DNA of 64,000 nt from Photobacterium phosphoreum (lineage in GTDB: Bacteria; Pseudomonadota; Gammaproteobacteria; Enterobacterales; Vibrionaceae): positions 1,124,785 to 1,188,784 of the forward strand of contig NZ_MSCQ01000002.1 of the NCBI RefSeq assembly GCF_002954725.1, in the 5' to 3' direction. The position numbers and the translations under genes were made by a program. Positions 20,637-29,743 of this stretch are shown piece by piece. The notes below the pieces were generated by a model, which was not told where the DNA came from, did no database searches, and worked only from the letters and a program-made list of their open reading frames with translations. Position 1 is the stretch's first letter, and the number at the start of each line of letters is the position of its first letter.

Positions 20637-21668
20637 TTAGAACAAATTCAAACCAAAGGCTGTTTTAATATCAGTTAATACTTGTTGCGTTTGTTGGTTT
20701 GCATTATCTGTGCCTGACTTTAGCACCTCAATTAAATAGTCTTTATTGTTTAAATAATCAGCCCGACGTTTACGTATTGGAGTAATTAAATCTTGCAGGC
20801 ATTGTTCTAAAATTTTCTTAGTGGTGCCATCGCCTAAACCACCTTGACGATATTGCTGCTTTAAGGTTTCAATATAAGCACTATCAGGGTGGAAAGCATC
20901 AAGGTAAGTAAACACTATATTCCCTTCTATACAGCCAGGATCTTCGACGCGAAGGTGGCTTGGATCGGTGTACATTGATTTTACAGCTTGTGAAATACTC
21001 TTACTATCAGCACCTAATGTGATGGTATTACCCATTGATTTTGACATTTTATTTTTACCATCAGTACTCGGTAAGCGAGCAACTTTGCTTAATAGCGGTT
21101 GGCATTCCACTAAAATATTTTTGCCTGCAATAGTATTTATTTTTCTGACAATTTCATTGGTTTGTTCAAGCATCGGTAATTGATCGTCACCAACAGGAAT
21201 TAAACTTGCACGGAAAGCGGTAATATCTGCCGCCTGAGAGATGGGGTAGGTTAGAAAGCCTGCTGGAATCGAGCGTCCAAAAGCTTTAGATTGAATTTCA
21301 CTTTTTACTGTAGGGTTACGTTCTAAACGCGCAATAGAAACTATGTTGGAGTAATACATCGTTAGCTCAGCCAAAGCGGGAATGGCAGATTGTAAGCAAA
21401 TGGTGGTAAGTTTGGGATCAATACCAACCGCCAAATAATCGGCAACAACATTAAGGATATTGGTGGCGACTTTTTGTGGGTTATGACCGTTATCCGTCAG
21501 GCCTTGCATATCAGCCACTAAAATATTCTGTCGGTATTGATGTTGTAGTTGAACACGTTGTTGCAGTGAACCAACGTAATGACCGAGGTGAAGCTGACCT
21601 GTGGCCCGATCGCCGGTAAGAATAATCGGTTGATGTTGAGTTGGTGTGATTGATGCTTGAGTGTTCAT
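20637..21668 (-). CDS. trpS: Tryptophanyl-tRNA synthetase, divergent (second) type
   Basis: The protein has 343 residues and is a class I aminoacyl-tRNA synthetase. The HIGH-type motif is LHLGHYVGSL near residue 27 and KMSKSMGN is near residue 208. It charges tRNA-Trp in the cytoplasm. The sequence (GDRATGQLHLG, DNGHNPQKV) differs strongly from the E. coli-type enzyme and resembles the second TrpRS type seen in Gram-positive and some auxiliary genes. It is also not next to rpe and gph, where the usual gammaproteobacterial trpS lies. A role as an auxiliary or antibiotic-tolerant enzyme is possible but not shown. A small coupled reading frame lies immediately upstream. Confidence 0.92.
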   Translation of the reverse strand: MNTQASITPTQHQPIILTGDRATGQLHLGHYVGSLQQRVQLQHQYRQNILVADMQGLTDNGHNPQKVATNILNVVADYLAVGIDPKLTTICLQSAIPALAELTMYYSNIVSIARLERNPTVKSEIQSKAFGRSIPAGFLTYPISQAADITAFRASLIPVGDDQLPMLEQTNEIVRKINTIAGKNILVECQPLLSKVARLPSTDGKNKMSKSMGNTITLGADSKSISQAVKSMYTDPSHLRVEDPGCIEGNIVFTYLDAFHPDSAYIETLKQQYRQGGLGDGTTKKILEQCLQDLITPIRKRRADYLNNKDYLIEVLKSGTDNANQQTQQVLTDIKTAFGLNLF

Positions 21669-21733
21669 GTTTTTCTCCGAATAAAGTGCGGCCGGAGAGG
21701 TGAGGAAATACGGATAAGATTAGGCGTATTCAT
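21665..21733 (-). CDS. Candidate 22-residue leader peptide coupled to trpS
   Basis: An ATG at 21733 opens a frame of 22 codons. Its TGA overlaps the ATG of trpS by two bases (ACATGA). AAGG lies seven bases before the leader start. The peptide runs from MNTPNLIRISS to FIRRKT and contains no Trp codon. It does contain four Arg codons, two of them CGG and one AGA. The overlap and ribosome binding site suggest translation coupled to trpS, but the frame is short and could be chance. Confidence 0.45.
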   Translation of the reverse strand: MNTPNLIRISSPLRPHFIRRKT

Positions 21734-21747
21734 TTGCAACCTTCCGG
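21674..21747 (-). promoter_or_regulatory. Possible alternative RNA helices controlling trpS translation
   Basis: In the transcript, the trpS ribosome binding site CGGAGA (21674-21679) can pair with TCTCCG (21693-21698). The same TCTCCG segment can instead pair, within CCTCTCCGG (21692-21700), with CCGGAAGG around the leader ribosome binding site (21740-21747). The two helices exclude each other, as expected of a translational switch. This is read by eye only. Confidence 0.4.
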
Positions 21748-22035
21748 CGGCAAAATGAAATAGAAATAATAACTATATCAGCGCCGCTCTATGAAGAGCG
21801 CCACCAAAATAAAAGGGGTGAGGTATTAGTTATTGTCTTTATCATTCTATAAACGTATCAAAAACTATTTCGTCAAACAAGCTGTTTTAATGGGAAAATT
21901 CAAATGGGTGTAAACCTAAGTTATATGGTGGTTTAACATAACTACTAGTGATAAACATAAAAGCATTAGAATATCGAGTAATAATTTTATCATTTAAATT
22001 TTCAGATGAAACCTGTTATAGGCGAGCATGAATAT
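21748..22035. other. trpS upstream region and downstream flank of the GntR fragment
   Basis: A small perfect hairpin (CGCTCT, loop, AGAGCG) at 21785-21800 lies in the presumed trpS 5' untranslated region. The rest is AT-rich and should contain the trpS promoter. No trace of a GntR effector domain is visible after 22036 in the frames I read. Confidence 0.45.
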
Positions 22036-22257
22036 TTACACTAAAAACCAGCCACGACGTTCTTTTCTATAGATAATCCCTTGGATTTCTAATTGCTGTA
22101 ATGCGTCTTTAACCGTTAATCTACTCGCATTAAATATTTCACTCAACTCGCGTTCAGAAGGTAGTCGTTTTGATTGGGTTGCAAATAATCCACGTTCAAT
22201 TTGTTGAAGTATCGTTTCACAAATAAGAGCGGGTTGTGATGATAGTTGATCGTTCAT
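22036..22257 (-). CDS. GntR-type winged-helix protein lacking an effector domain (short gene or remnant)
   Basis: The 73-residue protein is a GntR DNA-binding domain: ICETILQQIERG, LPSERELSEIFNASRLTVKDALQQLE, then the wing GIIYRKERRGWFLV. Normal GntR/HutC regulators add a 150-residue UTRA ligand-binding domain after this wing. Here a TAA follows at once, and the downstream sequence does not resemble UTRA. It may be a degraded regulator or a genuine HTH-only protein. The target is unknown; neighbouring candidates are trpS and the adhesin gene. Confidence 0.65.
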   Translation of the reverse strand: MNDQLSSQPALICETILQQIERGLFATQSKRLPSERELSEIFNASRLTVKDALQQLEIQGIIYRKERRGWFLV

Positions 22258-22701
22258 TATAATTTTGATTAACCATTATAAAATTAGTGATATAAATATT
22301 AATAGGATACAGCATAGCAAAGGTGTGTCATTGTTGTGTCATTACTGCTGAAGTAATTTGTGGTTAGTCACTGTTTATTACCGCTATCGAGATAAAAATA
22401 AAATAGAGTTTGGTGATATCTTTAAATGGTTATTATTGAATGCAAAGATTCCATTTATGGAATAAGTGTCTCGAATTATAATTGTGATATTTATTTTTCA
22501 TGTGAATGTTTATATGTGTTTGGCTATTTTATATATGCAAAACAATACCTAATGATTGTTTTATAAAACATGCATCAAGTCATTTAAATGTACAGTGTTT
22601 TAATCATCGATTTTTACGATTGATGTAATCATTTTTATTGAGTGGATTTTTTTTTACTTCTTTCTAAATTATGGCCGTATACAATAATTAGAGAATGAAA
22701 A
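22258..22701. promoter_or_regulatory. AT-rich region upstream of the trimeric autotransporter
   Basis: These 444 bases contain the divergent promoters of the GntR-type gene and the adhesin gene. They are very AT-rich with long A/T tracts at 22420-22680. I could not identify a specific operator. AGAGAATG lies upstream of the adhesin ATG. Confidence 0.4.
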
Positions 22702-23985
22702 ATGAAAATCCTACCGTTTGTTTTATGCTCAACTTTACTTAGTACATCAGCATTTGCTTCAAATACAAATATAATAATTGATACACCTAAAAGTGGCGCT
22801 CAGGATCCTGTTATTAATGGTGCAATAGCAAGTGATAATGTCGTGGTTGGTAAGGATTCGTCTTTTCAAGGTATTGGTAATCTCATTATTGGTTCAAATA
22901 GTACTTCTCATAATGAGTCTGTAGCGATAGGTAATCATACTTCGGCAAAGGGAGAGTCGATAGCCTTGGGGGCGGGTTCTGTTGCAATCAATAATAGTAT
23001 TGCCATCGGTAATCAGTCATATTCTAATGATGGTCAGGTTTCTGTTGGTAATGAATATCATCAACGTCGTATTGAAAATATGGCCGCAGGTCAAAAAGAT
23101 ACTGATGGTGTTAATGTTAGTCAGCTAACGCCATTAAAAGAGGGTATTACGGCAAATACAAATCAGATTAAAACAGTTGAAACAAATGTAGCCACTAACA
23201 GCGCAGGTATTATCAGTAACAAAGGTGCTATCACGACTAACAGCACAGATATTGCGACCAACAAAGGTGCGATTACAACCAACACCACTAATATTACGAA
23301 TAACAGAGGTGCTATCGCGACTAACAGTGCAGGTATTACTGCCAATAAAGGTGCTATCACAACTAACAGTACTGATATTGCAACTAATAATGCCAATATT
23401 TTGACGAATAAAGGTTCAATTACAACCAACAGCGCAGATATTAATAGCAATAGAAATACAATTTCGACTAATACCGACGCGATTGATCGTAATATCACTA
23501 ATATTAATAATAATACGACTCATATCCGTTCAAATACGGTAAATGTTCAAAAGAATACCTCAGAGATAACCAAAACTAAGCAATTAGCGACGACGAATCA
23601 AACTAATATTAGTAAAAATACTGATGGTATAAAGACTAACCGAACAAATATTCAACATAACTCTGATCGTATTGATAATATTGATACCAACAATAAGAAT
23701 TATGTAGATAATAAATTTAATCAATTAAAAACCGATATTTATCAAGTTAGAAAGCGTGCAGATGCGGGAACAGCTTCAGCGATGGCAATGACTCAAATAG
23801 CAGCGCCATTAAATGGTTATAAATATAATATTGGTATCGGTATTGGTTCATATGGTGAACAAGCAGCAACGGCGATTGGTGCTAAGTTTAGAGTGAATCA
23901 GACCACGACTGTTGGTCTAACATCATCTTATGACTCTCAGCATAACTTTGGTACATCTATTGGTGCTAATTGGTCATTTAACTAA
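22702..23985 (+). CDS. YadA-like trimeric autotransporter adhesin
   Basis: The 427-residue protein has the full layout of a trimeric autotransporter. Residues 1-19 are a signal peptide ending SAFA. Residues 20-115 carry YadA-type head repeats (SVAIGNHT, SIALGAGS, SIAIGNQS). Residues 115-136 form the neck (ENMAAGQKDTDGVNVSQL). Residues 137-345 are a stalk of 14-residue repeats such as NKGAITTNSTDIAT. The last 80 residues are the membrane anchor, with VRKRADAGTASAMAM and a final Phe-Asn. It should trimerise in the outer membrane and mediate surface attachment. It is small for the family. The stalk is Asn/Thr-rich and its DNA is internally repetitive. Confidence 0.93.
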   Translation: MKILPFVLCSTLLSTSAFASNTNIIIDTPKSGAQDPVINGAIASDNVVVGKDSSFQGIGNLIIGSNSTSHNESVAIGNHTSAKGESIALGAGSVAINNSIAIGNQSYSNDGQVSVGNEYHQRRIENMAAGQKDTDGVNVSQLTPLKEGITANTNQIKTVETNVATNSAGIISNKGAITTNSTDIATNKGAITTNTTNITNNRGAIATNSAGITANKGAITTNSTDIATNNANILTNKGSITTNSADINSNRNTISTNTDAIDRNITNINNNTTHIRSNTVNVQKNTSEITKTKQLATTNQTNISKNTDGIKTNRTNIQHNSDRIDNIDTNNKNYVDNKFNQLKTDIYQVRKRADAGTASAMAMTQIAAPLNGYKYNIGIGIGSYGEQAATAIGAKFRVNQTTTVGLTSSYDSQHNFGTSIGANWSFN

Positions 23986-24599
23986 TCATTGTTATTGAAT
24001 AGAAAGGAATAAATACGCTTTTTTACCATCGTAATTATTAATTATTACGAGGAGTTTTATTCGTAGAATACGAAATTTTCGATAAAATTAGTCATGTGAT
24101 TCAATTAGTAACGACTATATTGATGTTTTTTAATTGCTATTAAAGTAAATTATATTTTTTATTAGCAATAAAGTGAAAGATTATTGTGCGTGATGGTTCT
24201 TTTTTCAGCGATCAAAATTAGAGGTTAGCCACAAACTGGATTAATTTTCATTGAAAAATAACTAACATTGGTTAAATATTGATTAATCGACCTATAATAA
24301 ATAGTAATTTATATTTTATTTTTGATCTTTAAATATAAAAAAAACATAAAAAAGCGTATTTCTCTGCATTATGATTTCTATTGGGTTTTTGTATAACCCA
24401 TTGTTTTTAAATTAATATTTGAAGTGTGTGTTTTTTGTTTTAGACGTTACTTATAGGTATTATCACTAACACTACCTAGTAGCGGTTAATTACACCCAGA
24501 AAATAAATTTCATCTTTGGTTGTGATATATGTTTATATACTGCCAACTTTAATACTGATATTAGTCTGAATTAAGACAATAAGCATTGTTGATTTTAAC
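23986..24599. other. 614-base AT-rich intergenic region between the adhesin and MFS genes
   Basis: No gene is visible. A weak dyad around CGTAAT and ATTACG at 24030-24050 and a terminator-like stem TGGGTT/AACCCA followed by T-rich sequence at 24382-24408 could end upstream transcription. The MFS promoter should lie near 24480-24590. Confidence 0.4.
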
Positions 24600-26063
24600 A
24601 TGAATCAAAAAATAGAGATTCAACCGCAAAATACGATCCAGAATTATATTGATGAGATATCAATAAATAGTCCAGTGACTAGTAAATATTCAATGTCAAT
24701 GACACGAGTGCAATGGCGAATTTGGTTATTAGCGACATTTGGTAAGTTTTTTGAGGGTATGATCGTTTTTATGATGGGGTTAACCCTGCCATTATTAACT
24801 TTACAATTTCATTTAACAGAGCTACAGAAAGGTATAATTAGTTCCTCTATTCTGTTTGGTATTTTAATTGGAGCAAGTGCTCTGGGTGGGCTATCTGATC
24901 TTTATGGACGTAAAAAAATGTTCATTATTGAGATGGCTTTACTCTCTATCTGCTTGATAGGTATGGCGACAAGCCAATCTTATTTAAGTCTTTTAGTGTT
25001 TAACTTTGGCATTGGCTTAGCTTTAGGATGTGATTATCCTACGGCGCACTTAATGATATCTGAAAGTATTCCGTCTAAGAACCGTGGTAAGTTGGTTCTG
25101 GGGGCTTTTGCATTTCAGTCTGTTGGTGTGTTGTTTGGTATTTTAACCGGTATTTTTGTATTGACGTACGTGAACGACATCAATGCATGGCGCTTAATGT
25201 ATATTATTGCTTTGATTCCATCACTAGCCATTACGATTGCACGTTTCTTTATTCCAGAAAGTGCGCATTGGCTTTTGTCTAAAAATCGTAAAGCTGATGC
25301 TGAAATATCACTTAAGCGGTTATTACGTCGTTCGCAACAGTCGTCGATGCCAATTGTAGAGGTGCCGTGTGACGAGGTTGAATTAACATCTTGGTTACAT
25401 GGATACAAACGGTTATTTAAAGAAAAATATCGCGCCAAAACAATTTTGGCATCAGTGCCTTGGTTTATTCAAGATCTCGGTACTTACGGTATTGGTATTT
25501 TTACGCCCGTGATACTGGCATCTGTGCTTGATCCACATAAAGCAACAGGAGGCGATGCACTACATAACACAATTGCCAATACAATTTATTTAGCAAAAGG
25601 TACAGCCGTCATTGACTGCTTGCTTATTGTTGGTGTTATCTGTGCGATTATTTTTTCTGAATCGATTGGTCGTATGAGGCTGCAAATCTATGGCTTTATT
25701 GGCTGTGCTGTTGGCTTATTGTGCGCAGCAGTTTCAGTAAAAATGCACGGTGATTATCAGATTTATCTGTTGTTCTTAGGTTTTATGTTATTCAACTTCA
25801 TGAATAACCTAGGTCCTAATGCGCAAACATATTTGATATCAGGTGAAGTGTTTCCTGTTAAAATTCGAGCTAAAGGAGCGGGTTTTGCAGCATCAGTAGC
25901 AAAATTTGGTGCGATTTTAACGGCTTTTTTATTCCCGATTTTGTTGCATGGAATCGGTGTGTTCACGCTCTTATTGTGTTTAGTCGTAACGTCATTATTA
26001 GGCGCATGGGTAACACATAAGTACCGTTTTGAAACATCAGGTCGCAATATCGAGAGCATGTAA
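24600..26063 (+). CDS. MFS transporter, sugar-porter-like
   Basis: The 487-residue protein has about 12 membrane helices after a 45-residue cytoplasmic N terminus. The MFS loop motif GGLSDLYGRKK is near residue 100. A sugar-porter-like IPESAHWLLSK lies near residue 218, at the end of the N-terminal half, followed by a central cytoplasmic loop. It probably couples solute uptake to protons; the substrate (sugar, organic acid or phosphate) cannot be told. It stands alone, with a terminator behind it. The ATG at 24600 has no strong ribosome binding site. Confidence 0.8.
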   Translation: MNQKIEIQPQNTIQNYIDEISINSPVTSKYSMSMTRVQWRIWLLATFGKFFEGMIVFMMGLTLPLLTLQFHLTELQKGIISSSILFGILIGASALGGLSDLYGRKKMFIIEMALLSICLIGMATSQSYLSLLVFNFGIGLALGCDYPTAHLMISESIPSKNRGKLVLGAFAFQSVGVLFGILTGIFVLTYVNDINAWRLMYIIALIPSLAITIARFFIPESAHWLLSKNRKADAEISLKRLLRRSQQSSMPIVEVPCDEVELTSWLHGYKRLFKEKYRAKTILASVPWFIQDLGTYGIGIFTPVILASVLDPHKATGGDALHNTIANTIYLAKGTAVIDCLLIVGVICAIIFSESIGRMRLQIYGFIGCAVGLLCAAVSVKMHGDYQIYLLFLGFMLFNFMNNLGPNAQTYLISGEVFPVKIRAKGAGFAASVAKFGAILTAFLFPILLHGIGVFTLLLCLVVTSLLGAWVTHKYRFETSGRNIESM

Positions 26064-26089
26064 GCACAGTTTTAATTTCAGAATTATTA

Positions 26090-26118
26090 AGCATCAGTCA
26101 CTGACTGGTGCTTTTTTT
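26090..26118 (+). terminator. Intrinsic terminator after the MFS gene
   Basis: A stem formed by AGCATCAGT and ACTGGTGCT is followed by seven T. Confidence 0.85.
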
Positions 26119-26168
26119 GTTTTTGTGGTTAGGCGAGTGTGACTTCATCCTGGTTAAACAACACCCAA

Positions 26169-26187
26169 ACTTTATATATTTTTTATA
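26169..26187. promoter_or_regulatory. AT-rich site resembling a KdpE box, upstream of kup
   Basis: TTTATATATTTTTTATA at 26171-26187 matches the E. coli KdpE site TTTATACTTTTTTTACA, as I recall it, at 14 of 17 positions. It lies about 120 bases before the kup start, and kdpE is in the same gene group. Low base complexity makes a chance match plausible. Confidence 0.4.
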
Positions 26188-26308
26188 TTTGACGCGGGAA
26201 AATATACCCTAACTTTACATTACCCTTGTTAACCTGCTCGCCTCGTTGAATGGAATAAGGCTTTATGTGTTGCAGTCGTTATTATAGCTGACACATATGT
26301 AACAAATT

Positions 26309-28171
26309 ATGCAAAATCAAAAACAGTCATTATTAGTACTTACGTGCTTATCTGTTGGGATTGTATATGGTGATATTGGTACTAGCCCATTATATGCCTT
26401 TAAAGCGATGTTTAGCGGTTCACATGCGTTGGCTATTGATCCTGCCAATGTTTTTGGTGTGTTATCTCTTGTTTTTTGGACCTTTGTGATCACCGTTTCG
26501 ATTAAATATTTAGCGGTTGTCACGCGCGCGTCTAACCGTGGCGAAGGCGGAGTGCTGACGTTAACGGCATTAGCACATGGTGTTGCCCCTGAGCGCAGTA
26601 AAAAACCAATTATATTTTTGGGTATGTTAGCCGCTGGTTTTTTCTTTGGTGAAGCGATCATTACCCCTGCAATGTCAGTGTTATCGGCAGTGGAAGGGAT
26701 CACGGTGATTAACCATGATTTACAACCGATGATTATTCCCATTGCGATCACTATTATATGTGGGTTATTCGCGATTCAAAAATACGGTTCAGGCAGCATA
26801 GGACGCTTATTTGCACCGGTAATGCTGCTATGGTTTGGTTGTATCGGTGTGTTGGGGGTTATTAGCATTATTGCTCACCCTCGAGTGCTAACGGCGTTAA
26901 ATCCATTATATGCGGTAGAGTTTATTGTTAATCATGGTATTGAAACTCTATTTACCCTTGGGGTAGTGGTATTGGCTGTGACTGGGGTTGAAGCGCTTTA
27001 TGCTGATATGGGGCACTTCGGTATTAAATCTATTCGTCTGGCTTGGTTTTTTATTGTGATGCCATGCTTAGTACTGAACTACTTTGGTCAAGGGGCGTTA
27101 GTGCTGGCAGATGCGAGTACGGCAACGAATCCATTCTTTATGTTAGCGCCCACTATTTTACGGTTACCGTTAATTATACTAGCGACGTTTGCGACGGTTA
27201 TTGCCTCTCAGGCTGTGATTTCGGGTATTTATTCACTGACCCGCCAAGCGGTTAATTTAGGTTATTTGCCACCGATGCGAATTTATCATACTTCGCATCA
27301 AGCGCAGGGGCAGATCTACGTACCTCTGGCTAATGTATTATTGTTTGTTCTTGTTATCACTGTGGTACTAACATTTGGCAGCTCTGAACGTTTAGCGGCA
27401 GCCTATGGGATAGCGGTGACCGCTACAATGTTAATTTCATCGGTATTTACATTAGTTGTTGCGCGCCATTTATGGCATTGGTCACGATTGATGACATTCC
27501 AATATGGGCTATTAATGCTCACTTATGATGCGTTGTTATTTACTGCGACCTCATTAAAATTTATGGATGGTGGCTGGTTACCATTAACTATCGGTTCGAT
27601 GGTGTTTATATTGATGGTGGTGTGGTATTTAGAACGGCAACGATTAGGACTACTGCTTAAACAACCGCTGTCTGCTGAAGCGATGGTGAGTGAGCTTGAG
27701 CAAAAACAGTGGACACGTGCATCGGGTACGGCAGTGTATTTTTCGCGAAATGAAGGGCAAGTTCCGTCGTCATTAATCAATAACCTGAAATATAATGAGA
27801 TTTTACACCAACGGAATGTTCTTTTAACGTTTAAATATCCAGATAAACCGCGAGTGCATCCATTAAAACGCATGGAAGTGACCCAACTCTCTGAAACCTT
27901 CTGGCAAATGATCGTTTATGTTGGTTATCAAGAATCGCCTGATATTGAACAAATCTACACGGTTTCTCGCAGCAATAGTTTTGTTCTCCACCCAATAGAT
28001 ACCTTGTTTTTTATGTCATCAGAGCGAATAAAAGTCAAACCAAGCTCATGGTGGCATGATGTAAAAGCGCGGTTATTTATTTTATTAAGCCGTAATGCTC
28101 TGCGAACGTCAGAGCGGCTGCATGTACCGCAAGATAGGTTAATTGAAATTGGGGTGCATGTGGAGATATAA
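26309..28171 (+). CDS. kup: Kup-type potassium:proton symporter
   Basis: The 620-residue protein is full length for Kup. The N terminus carries the family signature GIVYGDIGTSPLYAFK, followed by VVTRASNRGEGG. About 12 membrane helices run to residue 440, and a cytoplasmic C-terminal domain of 180 residues follows. Kup imports potassium, mainly at low pH or under osmotic stress. The gene is followed by a kdpD-like and a kdpE gene, so its expression may be controlled by that pair. Confidence 0.95.
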   Translation: MQNQKQSLLVLTCLSVGIVYGDIGTSPLYAFKAMFSGSHALAIDPANVFGVLSLVFWTFVITVSIKYLAVVTRASNRGEGGVLTLTALAHGVAPERSKKPIIFLGMLAAGFFFGEAIITPAMSVLSAVEGITVINHDLQPMIIPIAITIICGLFAIQKYGSGSIGRLFAPVMLLWFGCIGVLGVISIIAHPRVLTALNPLYAVEFIVNHGIETLFTLGVVVLAVTGVEALYADMGHFGIKSIRLAWFFIVMPCLVLNYFGQGALVLADASTATNPFFMLAPTILRLPLIILATFATVIASQAVISGIYSLTRQAVNLGYLPPMRIYHTSHQAQGQIYVPLANVLLFVLVITVVLTFGSSERLAAAYGIAVTATMLISSVFTLVVARHLWHWSRLMTFQYGLLMLTYDALLFTATSLKFMDGGWLPLTIGSMVFILMVVWYLERQRLGLLLKQPLSAEAMVSELEQKQWTRASGTAVYFSRNEGQVPSSLINNLKYNEILHQRNVLLTFKYPDKPRVHPLKRMEVTQLSETFWQMIVYVGYQESPDIEQIYTVSRSNSFVLHPIDTLFFMSSERIKVKPSSWWHDVKARLFILLSRNALRTSERLHVPQDRLIEIGVHVEI

Positions 28172-28276
28172 CGCCTTAGGTTTAATGACAGCACTTATCA
28201 TTATCATATTTAATAATGGTGAGTGTTGTTGTTAGTTTTATGATGTCGAGTTTATGTGGTCAATAACGAGAAATGA

Positions 28277-29743
28277 ATGAATAACCCGTTGTCATGGTTT
28301 GATATAACCAAAACCAGCATTATCTTATTGTTATATGTCGTCGTGACATATTTGGGGGTTGCCTTTCGGGATGTCATTATTGAAACTGATACCGCCATGC
28401 TGTTGTTGCTGCTTAATATTGTTAGTGGTGTGTTGTTACGTAAGCGGATAGCGTATGTGATCACCGCTATTAGTATTGTCGCATTTCATTTCTTTGTTTT
28501 ACCTGAGCATAACTCGTTTAGATTTCAGAATTATCAACATATTATCACCTTTTCAGTGATGGCATTTAGTGGTGTGTTTGCGGTGAGATTAACCCAATCG
28601 CAACAGCAGAAAATTCAAGAAAATCAGATATTACGTGCAGAGCTGAACAGTAATTATGATTTAGCATCAGTACTTGCAGCATTAAATGAGAGTCATGCTA
28701 TCGCTGAAGCCTCAATTGTCCATCTTGAGCAACATTTCCAAATGCGAGCACAAGTATGGCTGTTTGCACCGCAGTTACATTGTCTTGCGACGCATCAGAA
28801 ACTCAGTGACATAACCTATCAGCCGTTAATTGAACGTTTCAGGCGGCGGCAACATCACCATATTGAATATCTCTCGCCATCATTGAGTTTACACCCGTTA
28901 GATGGGCAGTCGGGTATGTTTGGGGTGTTGTTGATTGATGCATTATCCGAACAAATGTTTAATCCTCTTCTCAATACTTTGATTAGCTTATCATTAGCAA
29001 GATCTGAATCCAATGTCGCTTTAACGTTAGCGAAAGAAGCCAATCAATTAGAACAAATGCGTAATACCTTATTAGCGGCAGTCTCGCATGATTTAAAAAC
29101 ACCCTTGGGTGCTATCATTGGTTCAGCGACCACATTAAGTGATACCGGCTTACATTTGCCAGAACAAACCCAACAAGAGCTATTACAGTCGATTGCAGAA
29201 GAAGGCTACAGTTTAAACCGTAGTTTAACCAAGTTACTTGATATCAGTCGTTATAGTATTAAAACTTTGATCCCTAAATGTGATTGGGTTGAACCTGAGG
29301 AGATGATTGGTAGTGCTATTAAACGGGTTGAACAAGTCATAAAATCGCATCCGATTAACTTGTGTGGTGATACGATTCTAGTGTCATTAGATTACACCTT
29401 AATTGAACAGATTATTGCTAATCTTGTTGAAAATGCGGCTAAATATAGCCCTATAGGCTGTGCAATTGATATTCAGACTAACTATCGACACGGTCATTTT
29501 ATTATTGAAATTGCGGATCGTGGTTGCGGGGTTGCACCAGAAGATAGGTTGCGTATCTTTGAGCGTTTTTATCGATCAGAACAAGTAAAAGTCAAAGGTA
29601 CCGGTTTAGGTTTAGCCATTTGCCAATTAATCGTTGCTGCCCATAATGGCGAGATAAGTGTGTTACCACGCGCTGGTGGTGGCAGTGTGTTTGTGGTGAA
29701 AATTCCTTGTGAAAAATATGAATTAACGGATATTTATGAGTAA
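28277..29743 (+). CDS. KdpD-like sensor histidine kinase lacking the N-terminal KdpD/Usp domains
   Basis: The protein has 488 residues against about 890 for E. coli KdpD. It begins directly with the four-helix DUF4118 membrane domain (residues 10-110). A GAF-like region (130-250), the H-box VSHDLKTPLGA near residue 275, the N-box NLVENAAKYS and the ATP-lid motifs DRGCGV and GTGLGLAI follow. The Walker-containing KdpD domain and the universal stress domain are absent. It would sense potassium or turgor and phosphorylate the adjoining KdpE, whose gene overlaps by eight bases. The ATG at 28277 is just after a three-codon frame, ATGAATGAATAA. Confidence 0.9.
   Translation: MNNPLSWFDITKTSIILLLYVVVTYLGVAFRDVIIETDTAMLLLLLNIVSGVLLRKRIAYVITAISIVAFHFFVLPEHNSFRFQNYQHIITFSVMAFSGVFAVRLTQSQQQKIQENQILRAELNSNYDLASVLAALNESHAIAEASIVHLEQHFQMRAQVWLFAPQLHCLATHQKLSDITYQPLIERFRRRQHHHIEYLSPSLSLHPLDGQSGMFGVLLIDALSEQMFNPLLNTLISLSLARSESNVALTLAKEANQLEQMRNTLLAAVSHDLKTPLGAIIGSATTLSDTGLHLPEQTQQELLQSIAEEGYSLNRSLTKLLDISRYSIKTLIPKCDWVEPEEMIGSAIKRVEQVIKSHPINLCGDTILVSLDYTLIEQIIANLVENAAKYSPIGCAIDIQTNYRHGHFIIEIADRGCGVAPEDRLRIFERFYRSEQVKVKGTGLGLAICQLIVAAHNGEISVLPRAGGGSVFVVKIPCEKYELTDIYE

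Noticed and set aside
23163..23498. Antisense frame of hydrophobic repeats opposite the adhesin stalk
   Set aside because: It is the complement of the 14-residue stalk repeat; composition explains the apparent membrane pattern.
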